From Mahella australiensis 50-1 BON (GTDB lineage: Bacteria; Bacillota; Clostridia; Mahellales; Mahellaceae), in NCBI RefSeq assembly GCF_000213255.1, contig NC_015520.1:2411349-2475348 (forward strand): a stretch of DNA of 64,000 bases. Reading direction: 5' to 3'. Below, piece by piece: positions 45,458-53,973 of the stretch; the stretch's first letter is position 1, and every line of letters begins with the position of its first letter. A program made the position numbers and the translations under genes. The notes below the pieces were generated by a model that had not been told where the DNA came from, did not search any database, and saw only the letters and a list, made by a program, of their open reading frames with translations.

Positions 45458-45922
45458 TCATATCTCGGCTATAAGTTCTATCTCTACCGGTACGCCGGCC
45501 GGCAACTCTGATACGCCTATGGCCGCGCGCGCATGACGGCCGGCTTCTTCAAATATATCGACTATCAGCTCGGAGGCACCATTGACTATTTTAGGCTGTT
45601 GCTCAAAACCCGGCGCTGATCTGACATAACCTGTTATCTTTACAATACGTTTTACTTTATCGAGGTCGCCAACGGCACTTTTTAATACAGCTAAAGCATT
45701 TAACGCAGCCAGCCGCGCCGCTTGATAGCCTTCATCCACCGATATGCCATCGCCTACGCTGCCTTTGTATTGTGCTATGCTGTTTACTGTGGGCAATTGT
45801 CCCGATACAAAGACCATATTGCCGCATATAATCGCCGGTATGTACGCCCCCACAGGTGCAGTCGTCTGCGGTAGTTCTAATCCCAATGCCTTTATTCTTT
45901 CTTCTATAATAGACAATAGCAT
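45458..45922 (-). CDS. RidA/YjgF/YER057c family protein
   Basis: The 154-aa protein resembles RidA-family proteins of the longer, YjgH-like kind: CGNMVFVSGQLPT, YQAARLAALNALAVLKSAVGD, VKITGYVRSAPGF and ARAAIGVSELPAGVPVEIELIAEI (cut to key words). The usual RidA arginine of the substrate site is in GRHARAAIG. Typical RidA deaminates reactive enamines or imines from PLP enzymes. Start choice is uncertain (ATG 45922, GTG 45925 or TTG 45952); ATG 45922 lies outside the upstream hairpin. It has its own promoter and a long structured leader. Confidence 0.85.
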   Translation of the reverse strand: MLLSIIEERIKALGLELPQTTAPVGAYIPAIICGNMVFVSGQLPTVNSIAQYKGSVGDGISVDEGYQAARLAALNALAVLKSAVGDLDKVKRIVKITGYVRSAPGFEQQPKIVNGASELIVDIFEEAGRHARAAIGVSELPAGVPVEIELIAEI

Positions 45923-46131
45923 CACCCGTATATGTAAAAATAATGGCGGCAAGAGCTGCCGCCTAACGAGATAAAAGTCAATTAAGATGTTCTTATAAGA
46001 TAGAAAGGCGAAATGTTACAGTACAAAAATGTTACAGAACATGAGCCTTATCCAGCTCCATCACATTTATCCGGGCGTTTCCCCAGCCGCTGGCGGGTCG
46101 AGGCAGAAGAACGCCCGGCAAATGATTGACA
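45923..46131 (-). ncRNA. Structured leader of the ridA-like gene (candidate regulatory RNA)
   Basis: The predicted transcript begins near 46131 and runs about 210 bases before the gene. It carries a long stem (ATCATTTGCCGGGCGTT with AACGCCCGGATAAATGTGAT, 46126-46060), a GAGC...GCTC stem, a repeated CTGTAACATTT and, just before the gene, GGCGGC-AGCTCTT-GCCGCC (45963-45945) followed by ATTATTTTTA. The last looks like a terminator or start-codon sequestering hairpin. I match it to no riboswitch class I know. Confidence 0.5.
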
Positions 46132-46137
46132 TAAGTT

Positions 46138-46166
46138 ATTATAGCACATGCTTCATAATATATCAA
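46138..46166 (-). promoter_or_regulatory. Promoter of the ridA leader
   Basis: TTGATA (46166-46161), 17-base spacer and TATAAT (46143-46138) on the minus strand. Confidence 0.72.
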
Positions 46167-46208
46167 CATGAATTTTTTGTGCAATATGTATAATTTTCAC
46201 CCGATTTC

Positions 46209-47342
46209 TTACCTAAAAATCCATGATTTCTTTATATCGACAGCTTTATAAGGACATAGCTCCTGACAGCAAAAGCATCTTATGCATATATTTAAATCGA
46301 CACGAGGGCGCTTATCCACCATCTTTATAGCCCTAGGCGGGCAATTATCGGCGCAATCGCCGCACCCTTTACACGCGTCATGATCAAATACCGGCCTGGC
46401 CATAGTCACGTTGCGCAAAAAACCGACCATAAACCGCGGTACCTTGCCGTCCAGAAAGCTTACGCCGCGGCGCGGCGGCATCTCGAAATCTTTCACTTTT
46501 ACATCGTTTACAGGTATGCCTAAAACTTTTATATCATCAAGAGTTGCCGGTAAACCACGTTTTTTAGCTTGCCGCACAGTAGGTATTACATCCAGCGGTA
46601 TGCCGGCTATGGAAGCCGCCGCCACATCGGCGGCAAATGTGCTGGCACTGGCCACTATGACGCCTATATTGCGTGGCCTGCCCGCCGACGGACCATTACC
46701 GTCCATACCCACTATACCGTCTATTATAGCTAATGCCGGTTTTACAGCCATGTTTATATCTATGAGCATATCGGCAAAATCATTGAGATCGGGCATTTTC
46801 AGATGATATTCAGCCTTCCTCATGCCTGGTACCACACCGAACATATTTTTTACGGCACCTGTGAACACTGCCATGCCGTGCGTCTTGAGCTTACCTATGT
46901 CGATTATCGCGTCGGCGTCGGCTATAGCTCTGACTATGGACAAACGTTTTAATATTTTGCCGTCGGAACTTGGTATCTCTGTTTCGGACACATCGTAGTT
47001 GAGCTCGGCACCTGTATTTTTAGCTGCTTGTTCTATACCGCAGGTGCGATATATACTCCTAAGCGTTCGCTCATTGAACATACCGCCCGGACTGTCGCCT
47101 ATCACAGGTATACCACCTGCCCTTTGGACCGCTCCGACCACCGCCTCTACAACGGCCGGGTGAGTGGTAACCGCCTCTTCAGGCCGTTTTCTCATCAAAA
47201 GGTTTATCTTTATGAAAACCCTCTGACCGGGTCTTACATATTCTCCTATACCGCCTAAAGCGTTCAAACATTCGTTCAACGCTTCCTCTACCTTATTTTT
47301 ATCATAGTCGCTGCATTTTTCTATGGCTACCGGTACTGGCAT
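46209..47342 (-). CDS. DUF362 protein with C-terminal two-cluster ferredoxin domain
   Basis: The 377-aa protein has the DUF362 part (RVFIKINLLMRKRPEEAVTTHP, key words IKINLL and VVEAVVGAVQRAGG-PVIGDSPGG, IDIGKLKTHGM) and C-terminal C-x2-C-x2-C-x3-C motifs twice: CKGCGDCADNCP and CIRCFCCQELCP. DUF362 proteins are common in anaerobes and their reaction is unknown; the clusters imply electron transfer. The start has GGAGG upstream. It lies 14 bases behind an SDR gene and is probably in one operon with it and the TauE gene. Confidence 0.9.
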   Translation of the reverse strand: MPVPVAIEKCSDYDKNKVEEALNECLNALGGIGEYVRPGQRVFIKINLLMRKRPEEAVTTHPAVVEAVVGAVQRAGGIPVIGDSPGGMFNERTLRSIYRTCGIEQAAKNTGAELNYDVSETEIPSSDGKILKRLSIVRAIADADAIIDIGKLKTHGMAVFTGAVKNMFGVVPGMRKAEYHLKMPDLNDFADMLIDINMAVKPALAIIDGIVGMDGNGPSAGRPRNIGVIVASASTFAADVAAASIAGIPLDVIPTVRQAKKRGLPATLDDIKVLGIPVNDVKVKDFEMPPRRGVSFLDGKVPRFMVGFLRNVTMARPVFDHDACKGCGDCADNCPPRAIKMVDKRPRVDLNICIRCFCCQELCPYKAVDIKKSWIFR

Positions 47343-47356
47343 GTTTTATCCTCCAT

Positions 47357-48178
47357 TTATGAATACATTTTGGCTACGACATATTCTATAAGCCTGTCTG
47401 GCACCAGACGCTTCAAAAATGCGATGAGCTTATAATCCGCACCCACTACCGTCCTTATAGGCGGGTTTTTGCTCGCGATTATTTTAGCCACAGCTTTAAC
47501 AACTATCTCCGGCCCTGGCCCGCTCATCTCTGAATGTTCCATGGCTTCCACAGCTTTTTGGCATCGTTCCTTATAGGGCGTAGCTCCTTTAGACACTTCC
47601 GTCCACACCCTACCGGATGTAAAGCCTGTTCTCACGTCGCCCGGCTCTATGAGCACAACCTTTATCCCAAACGGTTTAACCTCTATGCGCATAGCCTGGG
47701 ATAAGGCTTCCAGAGCGTATTTGCTGGCACTATACATGGATTGATATGGTATGGCTATAAAGCCGGCCACCGATCCTATATTGATTATAAGGCCGTTGCC
47801 TTTTGCTCTCATACATGGCAGTACCGCTCTGCATACGCGCAATACGCCGAAGAAATTGGTATCGAATTCATCTGTCGCCTCTTGCGGCGTTGTATCTTCG
47901 ACAGCTCCGGCTAGAGCATACCCCGCACAATTTATGACTATATCGATGCCGCCTTCTTCCTGTGCCATAGAATCTACAACCGATTTTACCGTCTCGTCAT
48001 CGCGCACGTCCATACGCACCATTTTTATAAAGCCGCCGCTTTTATCGTCGGCCTCAATGCTGCCGTCGCTATGACGTGAAGCGCCGTATACATGATAACC
48101 CTTATTCCTTAGATATTCCGCGCATGCCTTGCCCATGCCCGATGAAGCGCCTGTTACAAGCACCGATTTACCGTACAA
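47357..48178 (-). CDS. Short-chain dehydrogenase/reductase (SDR)
   Basis: The 273-aa product (from TTG at 48178) has TGASSGMGK, the NCAGYALAG motif, SVAGF with YSASKYALEAL (Tyr and Lys of the YxxxK) and IEPGDVRTGF. These place it in the classical SDR family, near ketoreductases of the short lipid-like type. The frame extends to GTG 48199; I prefer TTG 48178 because GAGGAGG lies 8 bases before it, inside the longer frame. The substrate is unknown. It lies between TauE and DUF362 genes. Confidence 0.86.
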   Translation of the reverse strand: MYGKSVLVTGASSGMGKACAEYLRNKGYHVYGASRHSDGSIEADDKSGGFIKMVRMDVRDDETVKSVVDSMAQEEGGIDIVINCAGYALAGAVEDTTPQEATDEFDTNFFGVLRVCRAVLPCMRAKGNGLIINIGSVAGFIAIPYQSMYSASKYALEALSQAMRIEVKPFGIKVVLIEPGDVRTGFTSGRVWTEVSKGATPYKERCQKAVEAMEHSEMSGPGPEIVVKAVAKIIASKNPPIRTVVGADYKLIAFLKRLVPDRLIEYVVAKMYS

Positions 48179-48242
48179 TATATGAGCCTCCTCACCCACT
48201 TAATTATTGAAAATGTTCTACCGATTTCTATACCCGACAGTT

Positions 48243-49028
48243 CTATCGGGCTATTAGCATTATAACCCCCAGCGCGGCGAACACGCCCCCCACGACCTTG
48301 CTTAAAACTTTCTCGTTAACTTTGTTAGCAAACCTCGCAGCGAAACGCCCCCCGATTAATGTTCCTATTGCTCCATATATCGCAGCTTTTAATGGAAGAT
48401 TGGAAGAAATGGCGTGGCCTATAGCTCCCGACGCTGCGGTAAATGCCATTATGAGCGTAGAAGTACCTATGCCTTCATGCATGCTATACTGCATGACGAA
48501 TACTAATATAAGCAATATCATAACCCCGCCGCCCGCTCCGAGCAACCCGCTTATTATACCTACCAGAATTCCGAGCAGCAAACCGGAAATTATAACATTG
48601 GATCTTAAAAGTTTTAATATGCTCGACTGTTGCGTGGCAACATTATTATTCAAATCCGGCGCCCCGCCTTTAGCCCCTCTGAACCAAAATATCACCGCCG
48701 TAATCACCAAAAATATGCTGAAAGCGCTGTTCAAACCTACATCGGGGATTAAAGGCGATATCAAGCTGCCTATCTGAGCGCCACCTACAGAACCTATAGC
48801 TATCCAAATACCCTGTTTAAGATTGAGATTTTTATTTTGGTAATATGTCCATGCCACTACCAATGATGCTATAGTATCTATAAATAGACTCGCTCCTATA
48901 GCATCCGAAGTAGCGTAACCAAGTATAACAAGAGCTGGGACTACAACCATAACGCCGCTGGCGCCTATCAGACCAGTTACAACACCAGCTACGCATCCTA
49001 TGAACAAAATAAGTACATATTCCATCAT
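48243..49028 (-). CDS. TauE/SafE family sulfite/anion exporter-type permease
   Basis: The 261-aa protein has about eight hydrophobic segments and the duplicated TauE signature (GVVTGLIGASGVMVVVPALV and GIISGLLGAGGGVMILLILV). The family moves sulfite, sulfoacetate or other organic anions. The start ATG at 49028 follows CGGAGGA. A small CCCGA...TCGGG hairpin lies between it and the SDR gene at 48225-48242. It might export an acidic product of the following genes, but this is inference. Confidence 0.9.
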   Translation of the reverse strand: MMEYVLILFIGCVAGVVTGLIGASGVMVVVPALVILGYATSDAIGASLFIDTIASLVVAWTYYQNKNLNLKQGIWIAIGSVGGAQIGSLISPLIPDVGLNSAFSIFLVITAVIFWFRGAKGGAPDLNNNVATQQSSILKLLRSNVIISGLLLGILVGIISGLLGAGGGVMILLILVFVMQYSMHEGIGTSTLIMAFTAASGAIGHAISSNLPLKAAIYGAIGTLIGGRFAARFANKVNEKVLSKVVGGVFAALGVIMLIAR

Positions 49029-49194
49029 GCAAAATCCTCCGTCAGTATACATCGCAAGTCATAATATCTTTTATTAAGAATTATAGCATTCTACACATAT
49101 CATTACAACATTGCGCCAAGTTATTTTCCTATATTGCAGGCAGCAATACAGCATGGTAAAATATGATATAATAAAATATTTTTGGAGGTATCAT

Positions 49195-49515
49195 ATGATA
49201 ATTACAACGACACCAAGCATTGAGGGTAGAAAAATAAAAGAGTATAAAGGTATTGTCAGCGGCGAAACCATCCTCGGCGCCAATGTATTCCGCGATTTCA
49301 TGGCAGGGCTCAGCGACTTTTTCGGCGGACGATCCGCAGCTTATGAAGATGAACTTATAAAAGCACGCAATATAGCGCTCGGTGAAATGCAGCGCCAGGC
49401 TGAAGCTTACGGAGCCAATGCAATAGTAGGTATTGATCTGGATTATGAAGTGGTGGGTCAGGGCGGTTCCATGCTCATGGTGACGGCCAGCGGCACGGCC
49501 GTATATGTAGAATAA
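49195..49515 (+). CDS. YbjQ/UPF0145 family protein
   Basis: The 106-aa product [20 protein letters not shown] has the UPF0145 features [42 protein letters not shown]. The family forms ring-shaped oligomers of unknown function, often called heavy-metal-binding domain proteins. The start at 49195 is set by GGAGG; a longer frame lacks a site. It ends one base before the SRP RNA gene on the opposite strand. Confidence 0.9.
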   Translation: MIITTTPSIEGRKIKEYKGIVSGETILGANVFRDFMAGLSDFFGGRSAAYEDELIKARNIALGEMQRQAEAYGANAIVGIDLDYEVVGQGGSMLMVTASGTAVYVE

Positions 49516-49784
49516 GCCGTGCACCCAGCTTCGACTCATGCCTCCGAGCGGTATCTGCATAGTTAGCTCCCATCAGGTTGCCCCGCGGCACACGAAAGGG
49601 CTCACTTACCGTTGCTTCCTTCCGGACCTGGCGGGGTTTATGAGGTTCCGTTGCGCAGGACCCAATGATCTACACCACTTGTGCAGGCCAGTCCTCACAG
49701 GCATAAAGCCTAAGCATGGGAATTCAATCCTGCTAGAGCGGATTGCAGGTTACAGGGCACCGCTACCTCCCCATCTAGCACGGC
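49516..49784 (-). ncRNA. ffs: Signal recognition particle RNA (large, Bacillus type)
   Basis: The minus strand has the SRP54-binding hairpin CCAGGTCCGGAAGGAAGCA, and the termini GCCGTGC (5-prime) and GCACGGC (3-prime) pair. At about 269 bases it is the large form with an Alu domain, as in Bacillus and many Clostridia. Confidence 0.95.
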
Positions 49785-49786
49785 CA

Positions 49787-49876
49787 TGGCGGAGAGAGTG
49801 AGATTCGAACTCACGGAGCGGTAACCCGCTCACTCGCTTTCGAGGCGAGCGCCATCGTCCACTCGGCCATCTCTCC
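49787..49876 (-). tRNA. tRNA-Ser (CGA)
   Basis: Acceptor stem GGAGAGA/TCTCTCC with encoded CCA, a long variable arm, T loop GTTCGAATC, and anticodon loop CTCGAAA with anticodon CGA (codon UCG). Confidence 0.95.
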
Positions 49877-49918
49877 ATAAATATGCGCGGGACCAGTAAT
49901 TGTTTGATCCCGCATTTA

Positions 49919-50012
49919 TGGCGGAGAGAGAGGGATTCGAACCCTCGGTGCAGGTTTTAGCCCACACACTCGATTTCCAGTCGAGCGCCTTCGTCCACTC
50001 AGCCATCTCTCC
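49919..50012 (-). tRNA. tRNA-Ser (GGA)
   Basis: Acceptor stem GGAGAGA/TCTCTCC with encoded CCA, long variable arm, T loop GTTCGAATC, and anticodon loop CTGGAAA with anticodon GGA (codons UCC, UCU). Confidence 0.95.
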
Positions 50013-50044
50013 ATTTTAGGACTACTTGATAATTATCAGATTAT

Positions 50045-50515
50045 TCAGTTGTCGTTGCGCCGGTTTTCAAAGAACTTCTTCAGCATCTCTTCACAACGCT
50101 GTTCTCCAATGCCGGCTATGATCTCTATATTACGGTCGAAGCGCCTATCACGCGGCAGGTTGTATAACGTGCCGGCGCAGCCCCATTTCAAATCAGGCGC
50201 ACCGTATATAAGCTGCTCTATACGACACAGCATCATGGCACCGGTGCACATGGCACACGGCTCAAGCGTAGTATAAAGCTCACAACCGTCGAGACGCCAA
50301 TCATTTATAGCAGCCATAGCTTGGCGGATAGCCAGCATCTCGGCATGGGCCGTAGCATCATGCAACCCTTCAACTTGGTTGTGACCTCTCCCTATAATCT
50401 CATCGCCTTTAGCCACTACGGCACCTATTGGCACTTCGCCTTCGGCCGCGGCAAGTTCAGCCTCTTTTATGGCCTCAGACATAAATTTATAAAGCCTATC
50501 GATTTTATCTGACAT
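50045..50515 (-). CDS. tadA: tRNA-specific adenosine deaminase
   Basis: The 156-aa protein has the zinc deaminase motifs HAEML and PCAMCTGAM and the TadA pattern GEVPIGAVV. It converts A34 to inosine in tRNA-Arg(ACG). The arrangement tadA, tRNA-Ser, SRP RNA is as in Bacillus. The start at 50515 is not backed by a strong site (GAAGCGA); later Met at MSEAIKEAE is possible. Confidence 0.93.
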   Translation of the reverse strand: MSDKIDRLYKFMSEAIKEAELAAAEGEVPIGAVVAKGDEIIGRGHNQVEGLHDATAHAEMLAIRQAMAAINDWRLDGCELYTTLEPCAMCTGAMMLCRIEQLIYGAPDLKWGCAGTLYNLPRDRRFDRNIEIIAGIGEQRCEEMLKKFFENRRNDN

Positions 50516-50571
50516 TCGCTTCAACTCACAAAGGATATTGTAACATGTATTACGCACTTTGACAAGAGGGG

Positions 50572-50625
50572 AAAAACAAACAAATCGTCAATCTCCCGCA
50601 GCATAGTTCATGCAGGAGATTGACG
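50572..50625 (-). terminator. Terminator of the second sugar importer operon
   Basis: On the minus strand CGTCAATCTCC pairs with GGAGATTGACG across a 16-base loop region, followed by ATTTGTTTGTTTTT. It lies 15 bases past the permease stop. Confidence 0.85.
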
Positions 50626-50639
50626 GCGGGCAAGAACGC

Positions 50640-51482
50640 TTACCCTTCTTTCAGACCAGTAAACGTTATACCTTCTATAAAGTAACGCTGGGCCATGAAA
50701 AACAACACAACGGTAGGCAATGCTATAATAACCGATATAGCCATGAGATAGTTCCACTTAGGCGCTTCATTCACACCGCCCATAAAGAAATACATTCCCA
50801 AAGTCATAGTGTATTTATTCATGTCTGTCAAATATATCAGCGGCCCAAGGAAGTCGTTCCAATAGCCCTTGAAGGCAAAAACCCCGACCGCCAGCAGAGC
50901 CGGCTTTATCTGAGGAAGCATGATCCTATAAAACGTATCCATAGGAGAAGCTCCGTCTATTTCAGCAGCATCGTCGAGCTCAATAGGAATACTCATAAAA
51001 AACTGCCGCAGTAGAAAGATATAAAACGGCCCCCATGCCGTCCATGCTCTCAGTATAAGTGGATCAAACTCGCCTACAAGCCCCAGTTTGTTCCATATTA
51101 TATATGTCGGGATAAGCGTAACATGAAAGGGCAGCATCATAGTGCTTAGCAATACGAAAAATATAATGTCCCTGCCCGGAAAATCAAATCTGGCAAAACC
51201 GTATGCTACAAGCGTTTCGCTGGCTAATTCAGCTATCATGCCTAAAACTACTATAAAAATCGTGTTGACCAAATACTTATCAAAAGGCATGGCATTCCAA
51301 GCTTTAGAAAAATTCTCCCAGTGAGCCGGCTTGGGTATAATCTCGGGTGGCCAAGCAAATATATCGGCATCGGCTTTTAGAGCCGTCGATATAGTCCATA
51401 AAAAAGGTATAAGCACTATTATGGCTACAACCGTAATAAGGATATATATAAAAATATTGGCTAAACTCTTATGCAATCGCAT
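50640..51482 (-). CDS. Sugar ABC permease, MalG type
   Basis: The 280-aa protein has six helices and the EAA loop LDDAAEIDGASPMDTFYRIM (key words EIDGASPMDTFYRIMLP) near residue 186, ending ITFTGLKEG. It is the second permease of a CUT1 importer with the gene 11 bases upstream. The start follows AGGAGGG. The imported sugar is not known; no glycosidase adjoins it. Confidence 0.92.
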   Translation of the reverse strand: MRLHKSLANIFIYILITVVAIIVLIPFLWTISTALKADADIFAWPPEIIPKPAHWENFSKAWNAMPFDKYLVNTIFIVVLGMIAELASETLVAYGFARFDFPGRDIIFFVLLSTMMLPFHVTLIPTYIIWNKLGLVGEFDPLILRAWTAWGPFYIFLLRQFFMSIPIELDDAAEIDGASPMDTFYRIMLPQIKPALLAVGVFAFKGYWNDFLGPLIYLTDMNKYTMTLGMYFFMGGVNEAPKWNYLMAISVIIALPTVVLFFMAQRYFIEGITFTGLKEG

Positions 51483-51493
51483 ATAATACCCTC

Positions 51494-52483
51494 CTATCTT
51501 TTAACTTCGCCTTCGTAGTATACCCATGCAGGCGTCGATCTGAAAATCAAAAGTGTCAATACGAATATTATGGCAAACAATATCCATGCAATAGCCGAGG
51601 CTTCCCCCATATGAAGCTGAGTGAACCCTCTCTCGTAGACAAGCTGATTCATGAACTTACCCGCTGCAGATGTCGGTCTGACAAACATAGCAACCGTAAA
51701 TATCTGCAAAGCTCCGATCATGCCCATTATAACCTGTAATAAGATTATGGGCGATATCTGAGGAACCGTTATATGCCAGAATTTAGCCCATGCCTTAGCA
51801 CCGTCTATCTCGGCCACCTCATACAAGCTTCTGGGTACTCCCTGAAGTCCGGCAAGAAACACAACGGTATTTGTACCGAATATACCCCACACGCTCATTA
51901 TTACGAAGGCCGGCAACACGAACCGCGGATCACCGAACCAATCAGGTCTACCCAGCCCCAGAACATTAAAAAGCGGGGCAACGATGTAATTTAAAAGACC
52001 TGACTCGCTGTTAAACAACCATCTCCATAATAATGCTACTGCTGCATCAGGAATAACCGCAGGCATGTAATATATAGTTCTATAGATGCCTATACCCTTT
52101 ATCTGCCTGTTAAGCAGCATGGCTACCAGCAATGAACCTATAACCCCTATAGGTACGCTTAAAGCCGCATATAGTAAAGTTAATCTAATGGAAGGCCAGA
52201 ATTCGATATCCTGTGTAAACAACCATATGTAGTTGCCCAATCCCTTCCATTGAGGGGTACCGAAAAGACTATAATCGGTAAAGCTTAGATAGAAAGAATA
52301 TATCAAAGGAAACGCAGTAAATATGATAAATCCGATAAGCCACGGCGATATCAATGCGAAGCCGGTAGCCTGTCGCTGGCGCCATCCTATTCTCCTCATC
52401 AATCGGTATATAATCAACGCCATAGCTATAAGTACTATCGGGGCCATTAACCATCGCTCAAACGGACCTATAAAGCGTTCCAT
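51494..52483 (-). CDS. Sugar ABC permease, MalF type
   Basis: The 329-aa protein has six or seven helices and the EAA loop EVAEIDGAKAWAKFWHITVP, typical of MalF-like proteins. A frame-open extension to GTG 52492 exists, but AAGGAGG fits the ATG at 52483. It follows the binding-protein gene and precedes the MalG-type gene. A stable hairpin in the gap lies before it. Confidence 0.92.
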   Translation of the reverse strand: MERFIGPFERWLMAPIVLIAMALIIYRLMRRIGWRQRQATGFALISPWLIGFIIFTAFPLIYSFYLSFTDYSLFGTPQWKGLGNYIWLFTQDIEFWPSIRLTLLYAALSVPIGVIGSLLVAMLLNRQIKGIGIYRTIYYMPAVIPDAAVALLWRWLFNSESGLLNYIVAPLFNVLGLGRPDWFGDPRFVLPAFVIMSVWGIFGTNTVVFLAGLQGVPRSLYEVAEIDGAKAWAKFWHITVPQISPIILLQVIMGMIGALQIFTVAMFVRPTSAAGKFMNQLVYERGFTQLHMGEASAIAWILFAIIFVLTLLIFRSTPAWVYYEGEVKR

Positions 52484-52508
52484 CAAAAACACCTCCTTGG
52501 GGAAATTT

Positions 52509-52537
52509 AAATAAGGAGGCGCTTTGTGCGCCCCCTT
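52509..52537 (-). other. Intercistronic hairpin between binding-protein and permease genes
   Basis: AATAAGG-GGCGC pairs with GCGCC-CCTTATT around TTTGT-type loop. In such operons a hairpin here raises the level of the binding-protein message over that of the permeases. Confidence 0.7.
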
Positions 52538-52544
52538 ATTAATC

Positions 52545-53870
52545 TTATTCAGCCGATTTTTTTAATACAGCATCGAGCTGTGGCTTAACTTTGGGTATAA
52601 GCTCTTCCGGATCAGCGTGATTATTCACTATAGGGTCCATAAGCTGAGTCCAAAAGATATTGTCCCAATCAGGATAATTACCAAAATAACGGTAAGTCCT
52701 GGCATATTCCATCGAGTTTATTATGGCTTGCATAGCGTCTTCCCTATCAGGATGAAGCTTCTTCATGGTATCCATATTGGCCATGGACTTACGAGGAGGC
52801 ATAACCTTCCATTGATGTATGGCATCCGTCAAATCCAAAAACGCTTCAAATGCCACATCCCGGTTTTTGGTCTTCGCATTTATGCCCATGCCAAGTACAT
52901 CGCCTAGCGTAGCTTTTGTGCCGGCAGGACCCGCAGGCAGCTCATACACGCCGCACTTGAAATCCACTTTGGTATCGAGGCTGTCTGCCGCGCCTCCCAT
53001 AAACATAGCCACCTGTTGATTTTTAAACATCGTATCAAAACCGCGATCCTTTATCAACTGCTGCGACGGTACCATAGGGCTGTTAACCAGATCGGCATAG
53101 AACTTAAAAGCCGCTTTGGCTTCAGGAGTATCTATAGGTGAATTGCTAAAGTCCTCCGATATTACCTCGCCGCCATTTTGCCATATGAATACCTGAACCG
53201 GCGGCCAGCCGTTCAAAGTAAAACCCCATTGTTTCACATTTCCTTTATCAAAACCTGCTTCATCCGGATGTTTACCGTTCTGATCCACGGTTAACTTCTT
53301 AGCCGCATCTAAAAATTTATCCCAATTCCAGGAGTCATCCGGATAAGCGACTCCCGCTTTATCGAAAAGATCCTTATTGATATATAACACTACTGGCTGC
53401 TCAATCCATGGTAAACCGAATACAGAGTCTTTATACTTAAATGGTCCTAATGATGCTTCATAATAATCAGACAGCTCTGCCACTGGTTTATCGGACTTGG
53501 GTAGACGCTGCGTTATATCGAGCATGACGCCTCTGGCAGCAAATTGGGCTGCTCTCTGGGCGCTGATCCAGAATATATCAGGTCCGCTGCTGCCCGAAAG
53601 CTGCGTTGTAAGTCGCGTATCATAATCCGCGGGATTCGAATCCTGTACGATTTCATATTTATCAGATGCAGAATTCAGTTTATCCAATATAGCCTGTAGC
53701 TCCTTAGCCTCGTCGGCACCTGCCCATGTAGACAATCTTATAGTAACCTTCTGAGCCGGTTGGTTGACTTGTCCATTTTCCTGCGATGGCGGCCTTTTGG
53801 TCGTACATGCTGTTACTATTATAGAAAACAATAAAACTATCGATAATATAAGGCTTAATTTCTTAACCAT
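52545..53870 (-). CDS. Extracellular sugar-binding lipoprotein (CUT1 type)
   Basis: The 441-aa protein has a lipoprotein signal (LFSIIVTACTTK), then the binding fold with VTIRLSTWAGADEAKEL, GPDIFWISAQRAAQFA, WGFTLNGWPPVQVFIW. It delivers an oligosaccharide to the permeases at 50640-52483. The ATG follows GGAGGG. A near-consensus promoter with an operator-like inverted repeat stands in front. Confidence 0.92.
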   Translation of the reverse strand: MVKKLSLILSIVLLFSIIVTACTTKRPPSQENGQVNQPAQKVTIRLSTWAGADEAKELQAILDKLNSASDKYEIVQDSNPADYDTRLTTQLSGSSGPDIFWISAQRAAQFAARGVMLDITQRLPKSDKPVAELSDYYEASLGPFKYKDSVFGLPWIEQPVVLYINKDLFDKAGVAYPDDSWNWDKFLDAAKKLTVDQNGKHPDEAGFDKGNVKQWGFTLNGWPPVQVFIWQNGGEVISEDFSNSPIDTPEAKAAFKFYADLVNSPMVPSQQLIKDRGFDTMFKNQQVAMFMGGAADSLDTKVDFKCGVYELPAGPAGTKATLGDVLGMGINAKTKNRDVAFEAFLDLTDAIHQWKVMPPRKSMANMDTMKKLHPDREDAMQAIINSMEYARTYRYFGNYPDWDNIFWTQLMDPIVNNHADPEELIPKVKPQLDAVLKKSAE

Positions 53871-53884
53871 GATTTATCCCTCCA

Positions 53885-53941
53885 TTTTGTATAATACAAT
53901 CCTATTGTCTATATTATACAAAATCTTATGCATATCGTCAA
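53885..53941 (-). promoter_or_regulatory. Promoter and operator-like repeat of the second importer
   Basis: TTGACG (53941-53936), 17-base spacer and TATAAT (53918-53913). TTTTGTATAAT (53885-53895) and ATTATACAAAA (53913-53923) are perfect 11-bp inverted arms; the right arm covers the -10 box, so a repressor bound here would block transcription. Confidence 0.75.
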
Positions 53942-53973
53942 CTTATTGCATAAACGCCAAAATACAGTAATAA

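Noticed and set aside
45231-45474. Plus-strand frames within the 45-kb foldback as proteins
   Set aside because: They arise in GC-rich inverted repeat sequence and lack ribosome sites.
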